A stretch of DNA of 64,000 nucleotides, taken from Klebsormidium nitens. Its lineage: Eukaryota; Streptophyta; Klebsormidiophyceae; Klebsormidiales; Klebsormidiaceae. A model generated the notes under the pieces. The model was not told where the DNA came from and did not search any database. It worked only from the letters and a program-made list of their open reading frames with translations. The DNA is taken from assembly GCA_000708835.1 (NCBI GenBank), contig DF237406.1, positions 1 to 64,000 of the forward strand. The letters run 5' to 3'. The position numbers were made by a program, and so were the translations under genes. Of this stretch, positions 37,001 through 49,200 are shown piece after piece. The stretch's first letter is position 1. Each line of letters begins with the position of its first letter.

Positions 37001-40000
37001 ATGACGACATCGTACTCCTTCTTTTGGCGCAGCCGCTCAGAGTCGGCTTCCGTGATGATGTGGTTTAGCTTCTCGATTTCCGCCTTCTGGCTCGCGATGG
37101 CGGATTCCGCTTCCGTTACCTGGGTCTGCGTCTTGTTGAGCTCGAAGCGGAGGCTCTCCTTTTCCTTGTCCACCTGCACAAGAATGGCTACATCCTTGAA
37201 AGTGCGAGTCGGATTTCTGAGAATCAGTGTAAATCCTGGGGATGCATTCGGCGAACTCTTCATCGGTCGAGCAAAATCACATCGACTTCTATGCCCGGAA
37301 CCGCCGCTTGACTGTGCTGGATTCAACAACGAATTGCAACAGCGGCCATACTTGCCATGTGAGTCTCGAGCGGAAATCTTTGAATCTTTGCGAAAGTCCT
37401 GAAATGGAGAGGCCTGAAACGTATACTTTCCAACTCCAAGCCATAGAAGCGGAGCAACCGTTCAGATCTTGTTGCATCTATTTTGCAAAATACTTTCAAG
37501 CCAGAAAAGAGGATCGTCCATATTCTCGCACCTTCATGTGGTCGAAGTGTTCCTTCACGAGCGCCAAGTCCTTGGCCCCGATCTCCTCCTTGAGCTGCTC
37601 CACTTGGTGGTTCATGATCTTGAACTTGCGCTTCATCTCCTCGATCTCGTCCTGCAGCGAAGACGGAACTTTCTTGAGGCAAAGGACCTTCGGAGGCTTA
37701 CCATTTCAGCTGTTACATGGTTCTCGTAAGTCGCAGTCTCCGAATGCTCTATGCTTTTCCACATGTCGTCTTCAAAGGTGGCAGACCAAATGGTGAAAAA
37801 AACCTAAACATGAATGGCCCGGTTGCTTCGTTACGAAGAAAGGTGTGAAAGATGCACTTCCCAGCTTCTGAGTCGACTCCGAATCAGTACGCACGGTATG
37901 TAGGCATCCGCTTTTGAAACAATTCGACAGCAGAAAGCTGATTAACCCGGGCTCGGTGCAAGTCTTAGTAAGCGTTGCGACGAATGCCCAAATGTGCATA
38001 TGTCTCTTAACACAGGTCAACCGACACAAGCTGCCTTTAGATCCTACATTTACAAGAGGATAGAAACGCCAAGTTTACTTCTCCAGGTCGGAAAAAGGAG
38101 TTTTCAAAAGGCCTCCGTGTTTACCGGCACCTCAATGAAACAACTAGCAGATCGAGGCTGCGGGCAAACAGGAAGACACGTTCGTCGAACCTGATTGGGG
38201 ACCAGCTACCAAGGCTCGAGACTCCAAAGAACCATTTTTGGAAACTCTGATTTGCTTCAAGACACGCGCGAGTTGGCGCGCGAGCCTGGGAGCGCGCGCT
38301 TTTGTGCCTCGATCTTTGGGTTAACAGTTGGGTTTGAAAAGGATAACACATCAAAGGAAGTATGTCAATACCACGGCTTGAGAGTCCGAAGTGGCAGTCC
38401 TCAAACCCAAAGACTTAAAGCTTCTCCCAAGCATCCTCCGGATTTATGGAGAAATTAGTGAAAGCTACTCAGTCCGATGCTGGGTGAAATCAGTCTAGAT
38501 TAGTGGACACTATATCCGGCAGAATGCTTGGGATAAGCTAACTGTATCAAACGAGCGAGATCAAAACGCCCGCGAGCCTGCGCGGGTGCACCTGTCCTTC
38601 CATGTGGCTCTTGAAGTGGATTTTGCGTCCGGGCAAATCACACAGTCATACCCTCAAGACAAAATGAAGTCCCGAGGCTCAAAGTCGAAACTGCCAGTCC
38701 TCAGCTTCTAGGCCCTCTGAGACGCACCTGCGCCTCAATGAGGTTCTTGGAGTAGAGGTTGCGGTCGGAGCGGACCGCCTCGTACAGGTTCTGCTGCTGC
38801 TTCAGCTTGTTCTCACCGTCTACGATCTTCCTCTGCAGGTCCAGGATCGCCATCTCGCGCACCTTGACCTCCTCAAGAGCCTGCCACGTGGCGCAAGGAC
38901 AGTGAGTGAGGGTGTCAGAGCAGAGGTTTCCCCTCCCCCAATACGAAAAGTCTCGTTCTTCTGAAATCGACGCGCCTGGATCCAGTCTTGACTATTGCAA
39001 GTTCGTTCTTGCTCCCACCCACTTTCACAGCTCTTTAGAAGGATACATGATCGCGCCAAACAGATTCTCAAATGGTGTTTAGCGTCTTGGGTTTAGACGG
39101 CCTCCAGAAAGTCTTCGTCTTGGGTCGGAAACGCAAAAGTCTCTTCAAGCCAGGAAACTCCACACGAAACAATAAACCTCAGCCTAGACGAGTACTCCTC
39201 CTCTTCCGAAAGCCCCTTTCACCACCTCGGCCACTTACCTGCAGATACTTTGCCCCAACCTGCGACGCCTCGGCCCCGTACTTCTCCCTCTCCCTCTCTA
39301 GTTGCAAGATCAGCTTCTGCTGCCGTTCCGCTTCCGCTCGGTAGCCCTGGATCTCCTGCTCCAGGTTCTTCTTCGCGCCCTCGTTAACCCTAACCAAGTC
39401 CTGTTGCTTCGTGGTCGCATTCTCGGCCTGCGTCTTCAGCTTGTTGAGGACGTCGCGCTCGCGCGTAAGCTCGTCCTGCTTCCGCTTCTCCGCGTCCGTG
39501 GCCTTCCGCTGCGCCTCCACGTCACGCTCCAATGCCTGCGGTTAAAGCGAAGTAGTTAGCAGGCTAATGTAGTGGGTTCAAGGGGCCTCTCAGAAGGAGT
39601 TCAAGCGTGAAGAATCCCATCTGCTCGCTGCTTCCGTGGCTCTTCGCTGCTCCTCCAAGTGACGCTGGAGGGCCTATGATATAACAAATCGAGGTTAGCC
39701 GATAAGCTAGTGGGTCAGGAGCATCTGAAAATTGGTTAATGCGCGAAGAGTCCCATCGTCCCTCGACTTCCGTGGCCTTCCGCGCGCCTCCACGTCGCAC
39801 TCTAGGGCCTATAATTATGGAGTTCAAGGTTAGAAGATTCTTCAGACTTCAAGTTTGCAGCTTGGAATTCTAAGTCTGTACCGCTGTTTCTGCACATCCA
39901 CCAGCCCTTTGCTGCAGCAGCTCTGTCTTAAAAAAGTCCGGTAGCTTAACAGATTCTTCAATCCATTTCCGTGCGCATGTCATCCTTCTGCCCCTCCGCT

Positions 40001-43000
40001 TCCTCTTTTTGCTTCTCGAGCTGCTTCATCTCGTTCAACGTCCCCATCTCAAACTTCTAAAACTCCAGATCTACTACAATCGTAAACACGCTCCACAAGC
40101 TGTCAGAATTTTGTAAATGTGAAACCCTCACCATGATCTCCGCGCGCACGTCATCGCTCTGCTTCTTCTACTTTAACTTCTGCTTATCCAGAAGCTTTAT
40201 TTCGTTTACTATCATTTTCTCACAAATGCTGGGGATCAAATACACTTGAAGCTATAGAAGCATGCAAACCCCACAAGAATCCAAAGCATCCCAAACCCCA
40301 ATGTACTCATTTCTCACCTTGGTTTCGGCGCGCACGTCATTCCTTTGCTTCTCCACTTCGGCCTTGTGCTTCTCCAGCAGCTTCATCTTGATTACTGTCT
40401 TCGTCTCAAACTCCTTGACTTCCAGATGGCATTCAAAATAACGAACAAGAATTAATAAGTTCCCAAGCTAAAAGGCAAACCCTTACCATGATCTCAGCCC
40501 GGACGTCATCCCTCTGCTTCTCCACCTCCGTCTTCTGCTTCTCGAGCAGCTTCATCTTGTTCAGCGTCGTTTCCCGCAGCTTGTTCACGCGAACCGCCTC
40601 CAGCTTGATAGACGCGATCTCCTCTTCCTTCAGTTTAAGCTCGACTTGCTTCTGGCTGTTCTCGGCCAGCAGCTGCGTGTTGGTGTGAATCTGCTCCTCC
40701 AGATCTGCGTGCAGCTTTGTCACCTGGGGCACAAAGTTTGATATCCTTCAGAAGAAGAACCAATCAAGTGACAAAAACGAAGGTGTGGGAAAGTGGTATT
40801 AAAGATTCACGGCTGATTGGGTGCGCTCCGTTTCCGTCGTCGTTCCAAGCTAAGGCTTTCGCGAATGGCAAGAGACTGACCACAGAATTCATTGATCACT
40901 GCACGGCCTTTCGCAAGTTTGTGTGCCCTTGCCTGCAGGGTCTTCTGCCTTGTTTACATCTGCCTTTCTGCTTGGAGAAAGAAGGCCTTGTTTGCTCGCG
41001 GGGGTCAAGCGTTTCAGGCACATGATAGTATAAAACGTGTCATCTCTGAGATGATCCAGATACAGTCGCCTAGCGCGTTTACTACACGCTTCGCTCCAAA
41101 GAAGTCGGATGTCATGATTCAAACCCAAGAGACTCTACCTATGTCTAAGTTCGTTGATGCAAGCTAGTGACGCAGAGAGAAGTACGCCTACCTTCTGATT
41201 CAGTCCGTCCAGTTCTTTCTGCCCCTTCTCAGTCGCGCTCTTCTGCTCTTTCAGCATATGCTCCAGCTTGGAGATCTGCTCTTGCCCCAGCGCGATCGAC
41301 CCTTGCTTCGTCTTGATGTCCGCGCTCTTCATCTCCAGCGACGCTTTCAGGTCCTTCAGCTCCTTCTCCATCCGTTCCTTCTTGCGCATCTCCCTGCAAG
41401 AAAAGAATGAAACATCTGAGAATGGTATTGTGTTTCAGGGCGTTCGAGAATGCTACAACTATGCAATCCGTTCCGCTTGCCGCATTCAAGCCTCCAGCGA
41501 CGCTCTCAGGTCCTTCAGCTCTTTCTTAATGCGTTCCTTCTTGCGCATCTCTCCGCTTTTCTTGCCGCAATGCTGTCTCTCAGGGCTGCTAGCCTCGTAA
41601 TCCGTGACAATCAGGTCCTGGTCAAGATCACATATCCTTCTTCCAAATCGTCTGGGTCCTCGAAACCTCAACAGGGTAGGGAACACGGAAAAGCAAGGCG
41701 TCAAAGAACTCTCACCTCTCTTCGTCCGCCTTGCGCTCCGCAAGCTGTCCCGCAGCTTTGCAATGCTCGTGCTCCATCGCAATCCTGTCCTGTTCTGCTA
41801 TTCTGCCCCGCGCCGCTTTTGACCATTCTTTCCTTTTCTTTTCTAGATCAGCTTTCTGACTCCTCATAGTGATTAAGACACAAACTTTTAGAGCAGAAAC
41901 CTTACCTCTCCTCGTCCGCTTTCCTTGCTGCGATGCTGTCCCTCAGTTTCGCAATCTCGTGCTCCATCGCAATCTTGTCTTGCTCTGCCCCGCGCAGCTT
42001 TTGATTGTTGTTGACGACTTCCGTCCGGAGTTGCACGATGAGGTCCACCTGGGAGTCGCGCTCCTTGATCAGCTCCTCCTTCTGCTTCAACAGCTCGTTG
42101 ACCTGCACGGAACGAACGGAATAGTCAACGGAAGAACGGAACGGGGACCGGATGAATGTATTTGCAGTCTATGTGTCTACTTTACCGGTTTGCTGTTAGT
42201 CTCCACCGTATCAGTTTTGTTCAGTCTGCTGCTCCGGTAGGTTCTTGACATACGCACACGAGTATCTCCGTTCCATCTGTTCGAGGAACATTGTAATTAT
42301 TGCATGTTTCGTTTGCAAATATGGTACGATTTTCAAAGAACAGCACAAAGTTGATCTTATCTGTCTAAATCTGCCTTTCTGCACCACTTTGCTCAACAGA
42401 CCGTTCATTGTTTGAGATCGCTCACTGACCGACAGCTCTGCATTCTGTAAAAAGCTCTTTTCAAGACATCGTAGTGAGAAATCGTGGTGCTCTTCGGCCA
42501 ACATAGTGATCAACATCAAGGTGGTCGAAAGCAGCTTGCCCTTCGCCAAGGGCCGTGCTGGGTGCTCGGAGGTCTCTTCCTCTAAACGAGCTCTATGCGC
42601 TGTTTGTTCTACATGAATTCCCTCGTTCCTCGAATCTGTTGGAAAGGCCTTACCGTGTTTTCTTGACCCACGTTGAGGCCTGCCCCCTGCTCCACCAGTC
42701 GGCTCAGGTTTGTTATCTCCAGCTTCAGTTGCCTGCGAACATCAGAGGCACGCGGCCCGATTAGAGGTAAGCTTTTGCGAAGACAACTCTACTTTTCGTT
42801 CGAGTCTTGTAAAAAGCAGAAGTCACATCCAAGGACAAACGACCACAAGCTGCGCGGTAAATACTCAGAATAAGGTCGCCGCGGAGCAAGCAATTGTGAC
42901 ACAAGGCAGCGTAAATGAAAGAAGCGGACGGTAAAAGGCGAGGGATATTCAGGGGACAAGGGGATCTTCAGGCGGTTTTCATTTCTGCGGAAGTATCGGA

Positions 43001-45111
43001 AGACCTATCGAACACACAAAGTGTCAACAATACCCTGTCATCTTTTCATCAGCAAAGCCACAGTAAGGTCTTCGTGCCATTTCCCTGCTCCGCCGCTCCT
43101 TCCTTCTCTCTATTTCTGGCCGGACGCCCTCAGTAGCTCTCTGCACTGACACTGAATAGAGCCCAGAGTGCCATATCTACGTTTCACGGCTCGTTCCCAC
43201 TGATTGCGAAAGCACGCTGGGAATGCATGCTAGTCGAAACGCGAGTAACAACCAGCTTTTCATGCTGTGGTCTCCGCTCGCTCAAGAGGCCTGTTGTGTG
43301 CAGACCGTTCAGGTAATGCGCAGGCGGGTATTGTGGTCTTGGTTCTTCACATTCCCAGATGGCCTATTACAAGTGCAGTAAATAGCAGTCGCTAGATATT
43401 TCTCCTTTGCCTGCAAACTTAACCCCCAACTTTCAAAGCTAGTGTATCAGCATGAAAGTTTCACGTTTGAATTCTGCCAAAAAGTTGAAAGCAATGCAGC
43501 GATGCACTCACTGGATGTTTTCCTTTGCCTTGGCCTCCTTCTCGTGGCTTGCATCCACCATCTTCCATGCCTTTTCGATCTCCTTCTTGAGCGCCCCGAT
43601 GGTTGCCTGGTCTTCCTCGCTCAGCTTGAGCGCCGTCTGCACCTTGGCCGCATTGCTCACGATCTCGTTGTTCAGCTCCCGGCACTTCTTGATCAGCCGC
43701 TTCTCGCTCTCTGCAAAGCGATGGATTAATTTTCAATCACGCGTTCACTCGCCTAAGCTTGCTTCACTGCGCATTGCATCAAAGAGCATAAACAGCGGAG
43801 TTTCGCTCCCTGTGCTGCTTGCCTGCAAGCTGCACCTTTCTATGCTAGTGGAAAAAGAGGGCATTGCCGCGCTTTCCTGACAATTCTTAACCTGCTTCTT
43901 TGTCATCCTTTGCCTTAAGTCGCCATTGCAACTATATCAGGTTTCCTCCTTTTCTACCTGACTTTAAAGTTGAGTCTGGCATCCTATGGAAGTCAGACGG
44001 TATGCCGTTTCAACTGCTCAGGCTGGTAGGAATGCTGAGCACTTTCGCTCCCATTCCTCTGTACTGCGCTAAGCGGGGCGCTAAGACTGAGCTGTCAAAG
44101 GTGTTGAGCTACCCGCCAAGGAACCACTGGGCCCACTGCCATTCTCCCAGATAAAACCAATCTAAGCAACGGTGTGAGACATCCTCATGATTGAGTACGG
44201 TGAATACTCAAGCATGCAACTACTCTAGAGATCTCGTCTTTCTTTTAGCATGGTGCGTCCCTGTGTTTGAGTATATCCTGTGGAGGATGCAAAAAACAAT
44301 TGCTAAAACGCTGTCCCTGAAATGCTGGACACGCACCATGAGACTTCTTGAGTGCCCGGTGGATCTTTTCGTACTCCAACCGGAACCTCTCCAAGCTCTT
44401 GTCTCCTTGGAGCTCCGTCAACACCTGCGCTCAGGCAGCACAAAGATTCACACGGTCAACTGCCTTTGTGGCTTGGAGCAGGCGAAGCCAGGTAAAAGAA
44501 GGTGAAGTAGAAGCTGCTGTGCAGATTAACAGGAGGCGCAATAGCGTCCTGAAAGCATTGAAGAAGACCGGCTTGATTCTGCTTGCCACTTGAAGGGTCA
44601 GATGGTGAAATGCTCATTTTCTGGCCACTTGGAAGTGAGCTCATTGCACTTGCAATGCAGTGATTACGGCAAGCAGCTGCACAGCTTCTACCATTGCACT
44701 TTACCAAATCTCAAGAGCTGAGCCTGTATATGAACGAACCCCACATTTGCTCAATATCTCATCAGCCTGGCACTAGGCAGCTTTTTTGGCAGCAGCCTGG
44801 ACAACCGAGCTGATGCCCCAATAACATGCCACTTTGAGAGATCAGGTTATGAGTTTCCTCCATCCGATCGCCTTCCTCCCGGAAAAGTGTCATTTCTTAA
44901 TTGGCTGCGCAACCTGGCAGTATCATGGGTTCCAGAATTTGAGGTATCGATTCTAGGCGCTACGACTCACCTCCTGAAAGTCCCTCTCAAGGGCCTCGAA
45001 CGCCTTGGTCTCAAACCCCGCTGCAAAGCTGGTGTCCACCAGACCCTTTTTAGGGTCTGAGTCATCCCTGCTTTCCCTAGCCGCATCCTTGTCCGCCCTA
45101 ATGTCTGCCAT
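34044..45111 (-). CDS. CFAP58: Cilia- and flagella-associated protein 58, fourteen exons
   Basis: Exons in gene order: 45111-44971, 44424-44337, 43710-43512, 42732-42654, 42102-41906, 41393-41192, 40723-40487, 39535-39239, 38880-38728, 37651-37532, 37173-36973, 36390-36151, 35506-35366, 35012-34836 and 34259-34044 (if each listed block is counted separately there are fifteen). All phases close, giving 895 residues; human CFAP58 is about 872. The protein is coiled coil throughout. Diagnostic blocks are ALERDFQE, GDKSLERFRLEYEKIH, LRQKKEYDVVINERDILGTQ, IRRNDELALLYEKIKIQQS, ENPLNVHRWRKLEGSEP, IQMLQKRLISKTEE, EKEKLYIELKNILARQPGPE and a C-terminus with RFTGGGFSISSN. CFAP58 is known from motile cilia and sperm flagella, so this organism makes motile flagellated cells. 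Five introns carry exon echoes, described separately. Confidence 0.93.
35859..36070 (-). repeat. Two downstream echoes of the 3' part of CFAP58 exon 36390-36151
   Basis: Copies end at donors at 36001 (MRELQYLGRKLLLERMK, then gtaaga) and 35859 (a broken frame, then a gtaaaa donor). The real exon end reads REVHHLGRELLQERTK at 36151. Spacing is about 150 and 142 bp. The 36001 copy keeps an open frame over its matching part and a good donor. The other has a stop. Confidence 0.85.
36480..36727 (-). repeat. Two upstream echoes of the 5' part of CFAP58 exon 36390-36151
   Basis: The block coding RRNDELALLYEKIKI recurs around 36498-36550 (RRNDELTLLYQKIKI) and, more decayed, around 36673-36712 (RRNDDLTPLYK). 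The shared ccgccggatc string lies at 36379, 36541 and 36703, exactly 162 bp apart each time. Neither copy keeps the cgccag acceptor. Confidence 0.9.
39608..39805 (-). repeat. Two upstream echoes of the 5' part of CFAP58 exon 39535-39239
   Basis: The exon start, coding ALERDVEAQRKATDAEK, is echoed around 39625-39673 and 39765-39805, about 132-138 bp apart. Both copies are followed by a similar cctat-at flank in place of the real acceptor. Frames are degraded. Confidence 0.8.
39955..40425 (-). repeat. Three downstream echoes of the 3' part of CFAP58 exon 40723-40487
   Basis: The real end reads NKMKLLEKQKTEVEKQRDD then VRAEIM. Copy A (about 40425-40316) reads IKMKLLEKHKAEVEKQRND, is open and ends in a gtgaga donor. 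Copy B (about 40225-40132) has an internal stop but keeps VRAEIM and a gtgagg donor. Copy C (about 40050-39960) reads NEMKQLEKQKEEAEGQKDD and has lost the donor. Spacing is about 171-184 bp. Confidence 0.9.
41485..41560 (-). repeat. Upstream echo of the 5' part of CFAP58 exon 41393-41192
   Basis: The minus strand reads MRKKERIKKELKDLRASLE here against MRKKERMEKELKDLKASLE in the real exon, 159 bp away. The matching part is open, but the acceptor (cttgcag) is not preserved; the corresponding bases read agcgga. Confidence 0.88.
41714..41830 (-). repeat. Downstream echo of the 3' part of CFAP58 exon 42102-41906
   Basis: The copy keeps the segment coding DRIAMEHEH-, AKLRDSL and ADEER in shifted frames and ends in a gtgaga donor, 190 bp from the real donor at 41906. 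Small indels break the reading frame. Confidence 0.85.
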
Positions 45112-46269
45112 TTTGTCCGCCGTGTTGTGCCCGGCAGGATTAGCTGCAACAAATGGCCCTCAGGCTCATCTCATACCAATCACCTCATGCGTGCTGACTC
45201 CTACAGATTGCTCCCAATCTCCGTTCTTTTGCACCAGAAATACTACAGCTTCCCGAAAGAAGGCGGTCAATCTCGAACTTTGATTCACGCTGCAATCCTC
45301 CATCCATCAGCGAAGGATAACAGGATTGAATGATGTCCTCCTAGCGCAAGGGAGAGGAATTGAAGTTTACAACCCGTTGCCAGAGCCTCCGATGTACGTA
45401 CATATGCGAGCTACCTATAACGCAACGCGAGCAATGCTCGACATGTAATAATTTTAGCGGATGCCCAGGGCCAAGGGCCAAGAAGTGCTGTAGTCCCACA
45501 AAGCCACAAACCGATAAATCTGTGGACTTCTGTACATATTCAGGTCGATTGTACGGGTCCAAAACCAACCGTCACCTACTTTGAAGGAGGTCACAACACA
45601 TTCTCTTTCGCGCGCGTGCACCGGTATCTGGGCGGAACTGGCCCAGCGGAACTCGACAACCGCAGGGACTCGGAGATTGGGGGGATCTGTGACCTACAGC
45701 GGAACCAATTTCAAAGCCAGGCCGGAAAGGTACGTACCTGAAACATACGGCACAAGGGCGCGCGGGCGGTAATCTTACAATTGCAGAGCTCTGGCAAATG
45801 GTGGAAACCGTGAACGCTGCGCTTGCGAGCATTTATCATTATCATTCAAAGAGTGATCCGCCCAGACTTTGGGGGCAGGTTGGAATTAAATCTTGTGGAA
45901 TTTTTTTCGAGCAAAGATTCGTAATGATGTAATACATGCCCATAGGTAGTCTTCGTGCATGGCCACGCAAGTTCAATGTGGCAGCCGCATGCACCTTTGA
46001 GCCATGCGGATAAGAATCTTTTCGCACACAGAGCTCATACATATCAACACCAAGCACTTCGACAAGATGGAGAGCCACTCCAGGAGCAGAAGAGAGAACT
46101 TGTCTGCTTTGCCTCGAGCTGGAATTTTCGGCAATTCCATCTCAACAGGGTGTCTTGCAGGTTCTTTCCTCTCCGCACCAGAAACTTGTCACAGGGCAAA
46201 GCAGGTTGCATTTTCGCTTGGCTGGTGGCAGGGGGTGTTGAGGCCAGAGCAAACCCCAGCAGAACAGAA
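45112..46269. other. Gap between divergent CFAP58 and galactinol synthase
   Basis: The two genes start about 1.16 kb apart on opposite strands, so both promoters should lie here. The frame upstream of the galactinol synthase ATG is open back to 45955 but shows no family sequence. No other gene is seen. Confidence 0.4.
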
Positions 46270-49200
46270 ATGGATGAGCTGGCGCTGACGACAGCCTGCC
46301 CCCACCAGCAACGGCGTGCGTTCGTGAGCTTCCTCACTGGCTCTGGGGACTACGTCAAGGGCGCGGTCGCATTAGCAAAAAGCCTTAGAGCAGTGAACAG
46401 CGCTTACCCCCTCATAGTTGCGGTGACGGAGTGTGTGCCTGTGGCGCACCAGAGGCTGCTGCGGCGGGAGGGGTGTATAGTGCGCGAGGTCGCCAGGGTG
46501 GCGCCCCCTGGGGGAGGGTGCGGCTTTGAGTTTGCGAGGGAGTATTACGCGGTCAACTTTTCGAAGCTACGCATTTGGCAGGTGGGTGTATGATCAAGTA
46601 GAGTCTAAAAGGTTGACAGAAGAGGTCATGTGCATGGCATGGTTCGAACTGCAATTCTCATGGACTCTTCCGCTATATAAAATATAACATTTCACTGTAC
46701 CATGTTGATAGCTGATCAATGCTTTACTCAGGATGGCTTACACATAAACGAGTGCAATTGGTTGTTGGTCTTGCCTGCATCAGCGAAACACCTCTCAGCG
46801 TGCCTCTCAAGAAGAGAAGTAAAGGTGTCTTTTCACACCCAAACCAGTTAAGAAACTTGTCAAGTATCATATGATCTGTCTACAATACCCAGCTCCTTGC
46901 TTCATCTGCAAGAAAAGCTTCAGATCTTCGAAACTCTGAATCAATTCCGGGTTCAGCAATTTCAAGGGACTGGGGCTAAGGCGTGTGAACAGTCCACTCG
47001 CATGGCCACAATCTGTCCTCACATCTTTGCATTTCACTTTTGAAAAGAAGATCTCTCAAGATGAGTCGGCAAACTTTGCTTTGCAAGTCCAAGCGATCAA
47101 TAAGCTGGTTTGTCTGCAGCTCTTACACTCTCTCCCACTCCTCCTGAGCTCCAATCAAGTTCTATTATAGGAACTCTTTCCAGAACATCTAAACAGCTTC
47201 CTCCACCTCAGGAATCCGAAGGAAGCTCATCTGCCCGAACTGCACTGTACTTTTCAATCAGGATGAAGTAGTTTCTTGTTGCTTGCCACTAAGAAGGACC
47301 GCTCATGAAAATCATGTCACATCGAAGTTCGACAATTGGCCGTGTATCTGGACGTCGACATGCTTTCCGGTCGACTGTGATCAAAATAGTTTTTTGATTC
47401 TCTATGTTTGACCTGAAACCATTTGGCAAAAGCGCTCATGCTAGTTGCCCCCAGTTCGACGACTTCGACAAGCTGGTCTACCTGGACGCCGACATGCTCC
47501 TCTTCCAAAACGTGGACGAGCTGTTCAATAGCCCCCCCGGAACGCTCAGCGCCGTCATGGACTGCTTCTGTGCGGGTAAGTGCATCAGTCTGGGAATACT
47601 GTGCGGAAGCTATCCCAGTCGAATACACACGGACGTGTTCTTGTTGAGAGAATTCTCAGAAATACTAAGGAGAGCTTTCCCGAAGAGCATCCCCCGAGAA
47701 GAGTGCTCTTCTACTCAGCCAAGAAACTCTTCGCGTGAAGGAGTGAAGAGAGGGCTCTTCGACCTTTCAGGCTAGATAAAGGAAAATCCTTCATGAAATC
47801 CGGATGCGCTTCATTCGTTTTTAGAAAGTGCTATTCACTTCAATGAGAGGCTTTCCTCGGTATTATATGAGCTGTCGTGATGACCAAAGGACCATTACTA
47901 GGACTTGGTAAAAGCTATGGCGGTCAACACAAATCTTTCAATAGAATCTACTCAACCTCTTTTAGCCTTTCGGAGCGATGAAGACTCCCTTCGAAGGTTC
48001 AACCTGCAAACTTCTGGCGGATTGTGTGTGACTCGACAGACGAGCGACAGGTCGAGACAGCTAGAACTTGTTCGGCCGTAGACCCCAGCGCGCCGTTGAA
48101 GAGTGGCTGGACTTTGCGTGCATTTTTTTTTCCCTTTCGTTCTAGAGGCGCACGAACGCCAGTACGCCCTTGCTGAGATCCATTTCGCTTCTTTTTCGGA
48201 AGCGCTGAAGCCCCTGCGGGCGGAAAAGGGACTGATTTTAATCCCTTTTGTTTGAAAGGAATACGACTCACCAACAAAGAAAAGCGAAACCGAGGCCGTC
48301 TAAAATGTCATTATGTTTCTGGGTGACCGGCTAAATGGTTCTTTCTCTTTGGCAGCGACTCCCGCCATCTGGCACCAGTCCGTTCCCCGGTACAGACCGG
48401 GCTACTGCCAGCAGGTCCCCGACCGGCTGCCTTGGCCGCGGGACGCGCCCAAGCCGGCACCGTACTTCAACGCGGGGATGCTCGTCTTCCAGCCCAGCTG
48501 TGCCGTTTTCGAGTAAGCTCTTTGCCGATGTTTTCCACTTGCAGTCAATTGAGAGAAAAGCATATCACAAAGGGGAAATCTGAAAGGGTAACGCTGTACG
48601 CGCCAAAGGTTTCAGATGTTGAATCCAATGAAATGTGATTCCTGAGTCGCAGCCGCGGAGTTCGTTCGAGGCCCGCCTTAATACGAAAGCGGCCTCGTAC
48701 TTCAACGTGGGGATGCTCCGTTTTCGAGCCCAGCTGCGCAATTTTGAGTGCACTCTCACACAAAACTTCTGCATCCTGAAACTCTCCATGGAACATCGGA
48801 AATGCTTTGGCGGATACGAGCTACTTCGTCAACAGACGTTCTTTGGATGACCATGACTTCTGTTGCTCATCCCGGTTCGATACTGGAGTGTCCGGAACGA
48901 TGTGACCCCGTGTGAGAAACCGAGCCAATCGCAAGGGAACGACCTTCTCTGAACGATCTTGTTCGCAAGACTTCTATTCGCAGCCAGCGCCTGTCTGTTG
49001 AGTGGATTCTTGTAGAACACTTTCTAAAGGACCTTCGTCCACTTTACTTGTAACATGTTTCTTCCCCATCTTTTCGCGCATTTGCCTTCTCCTTTTTCGC
49101 GGTGCCACATTTACTCGTGTTTTGTTTCCCTTCTGTACCCAAGCAGATTGTTTTTGCGCGGAGTAACATCCATATCTGTCACCATTTCTCGCGCAATTTT

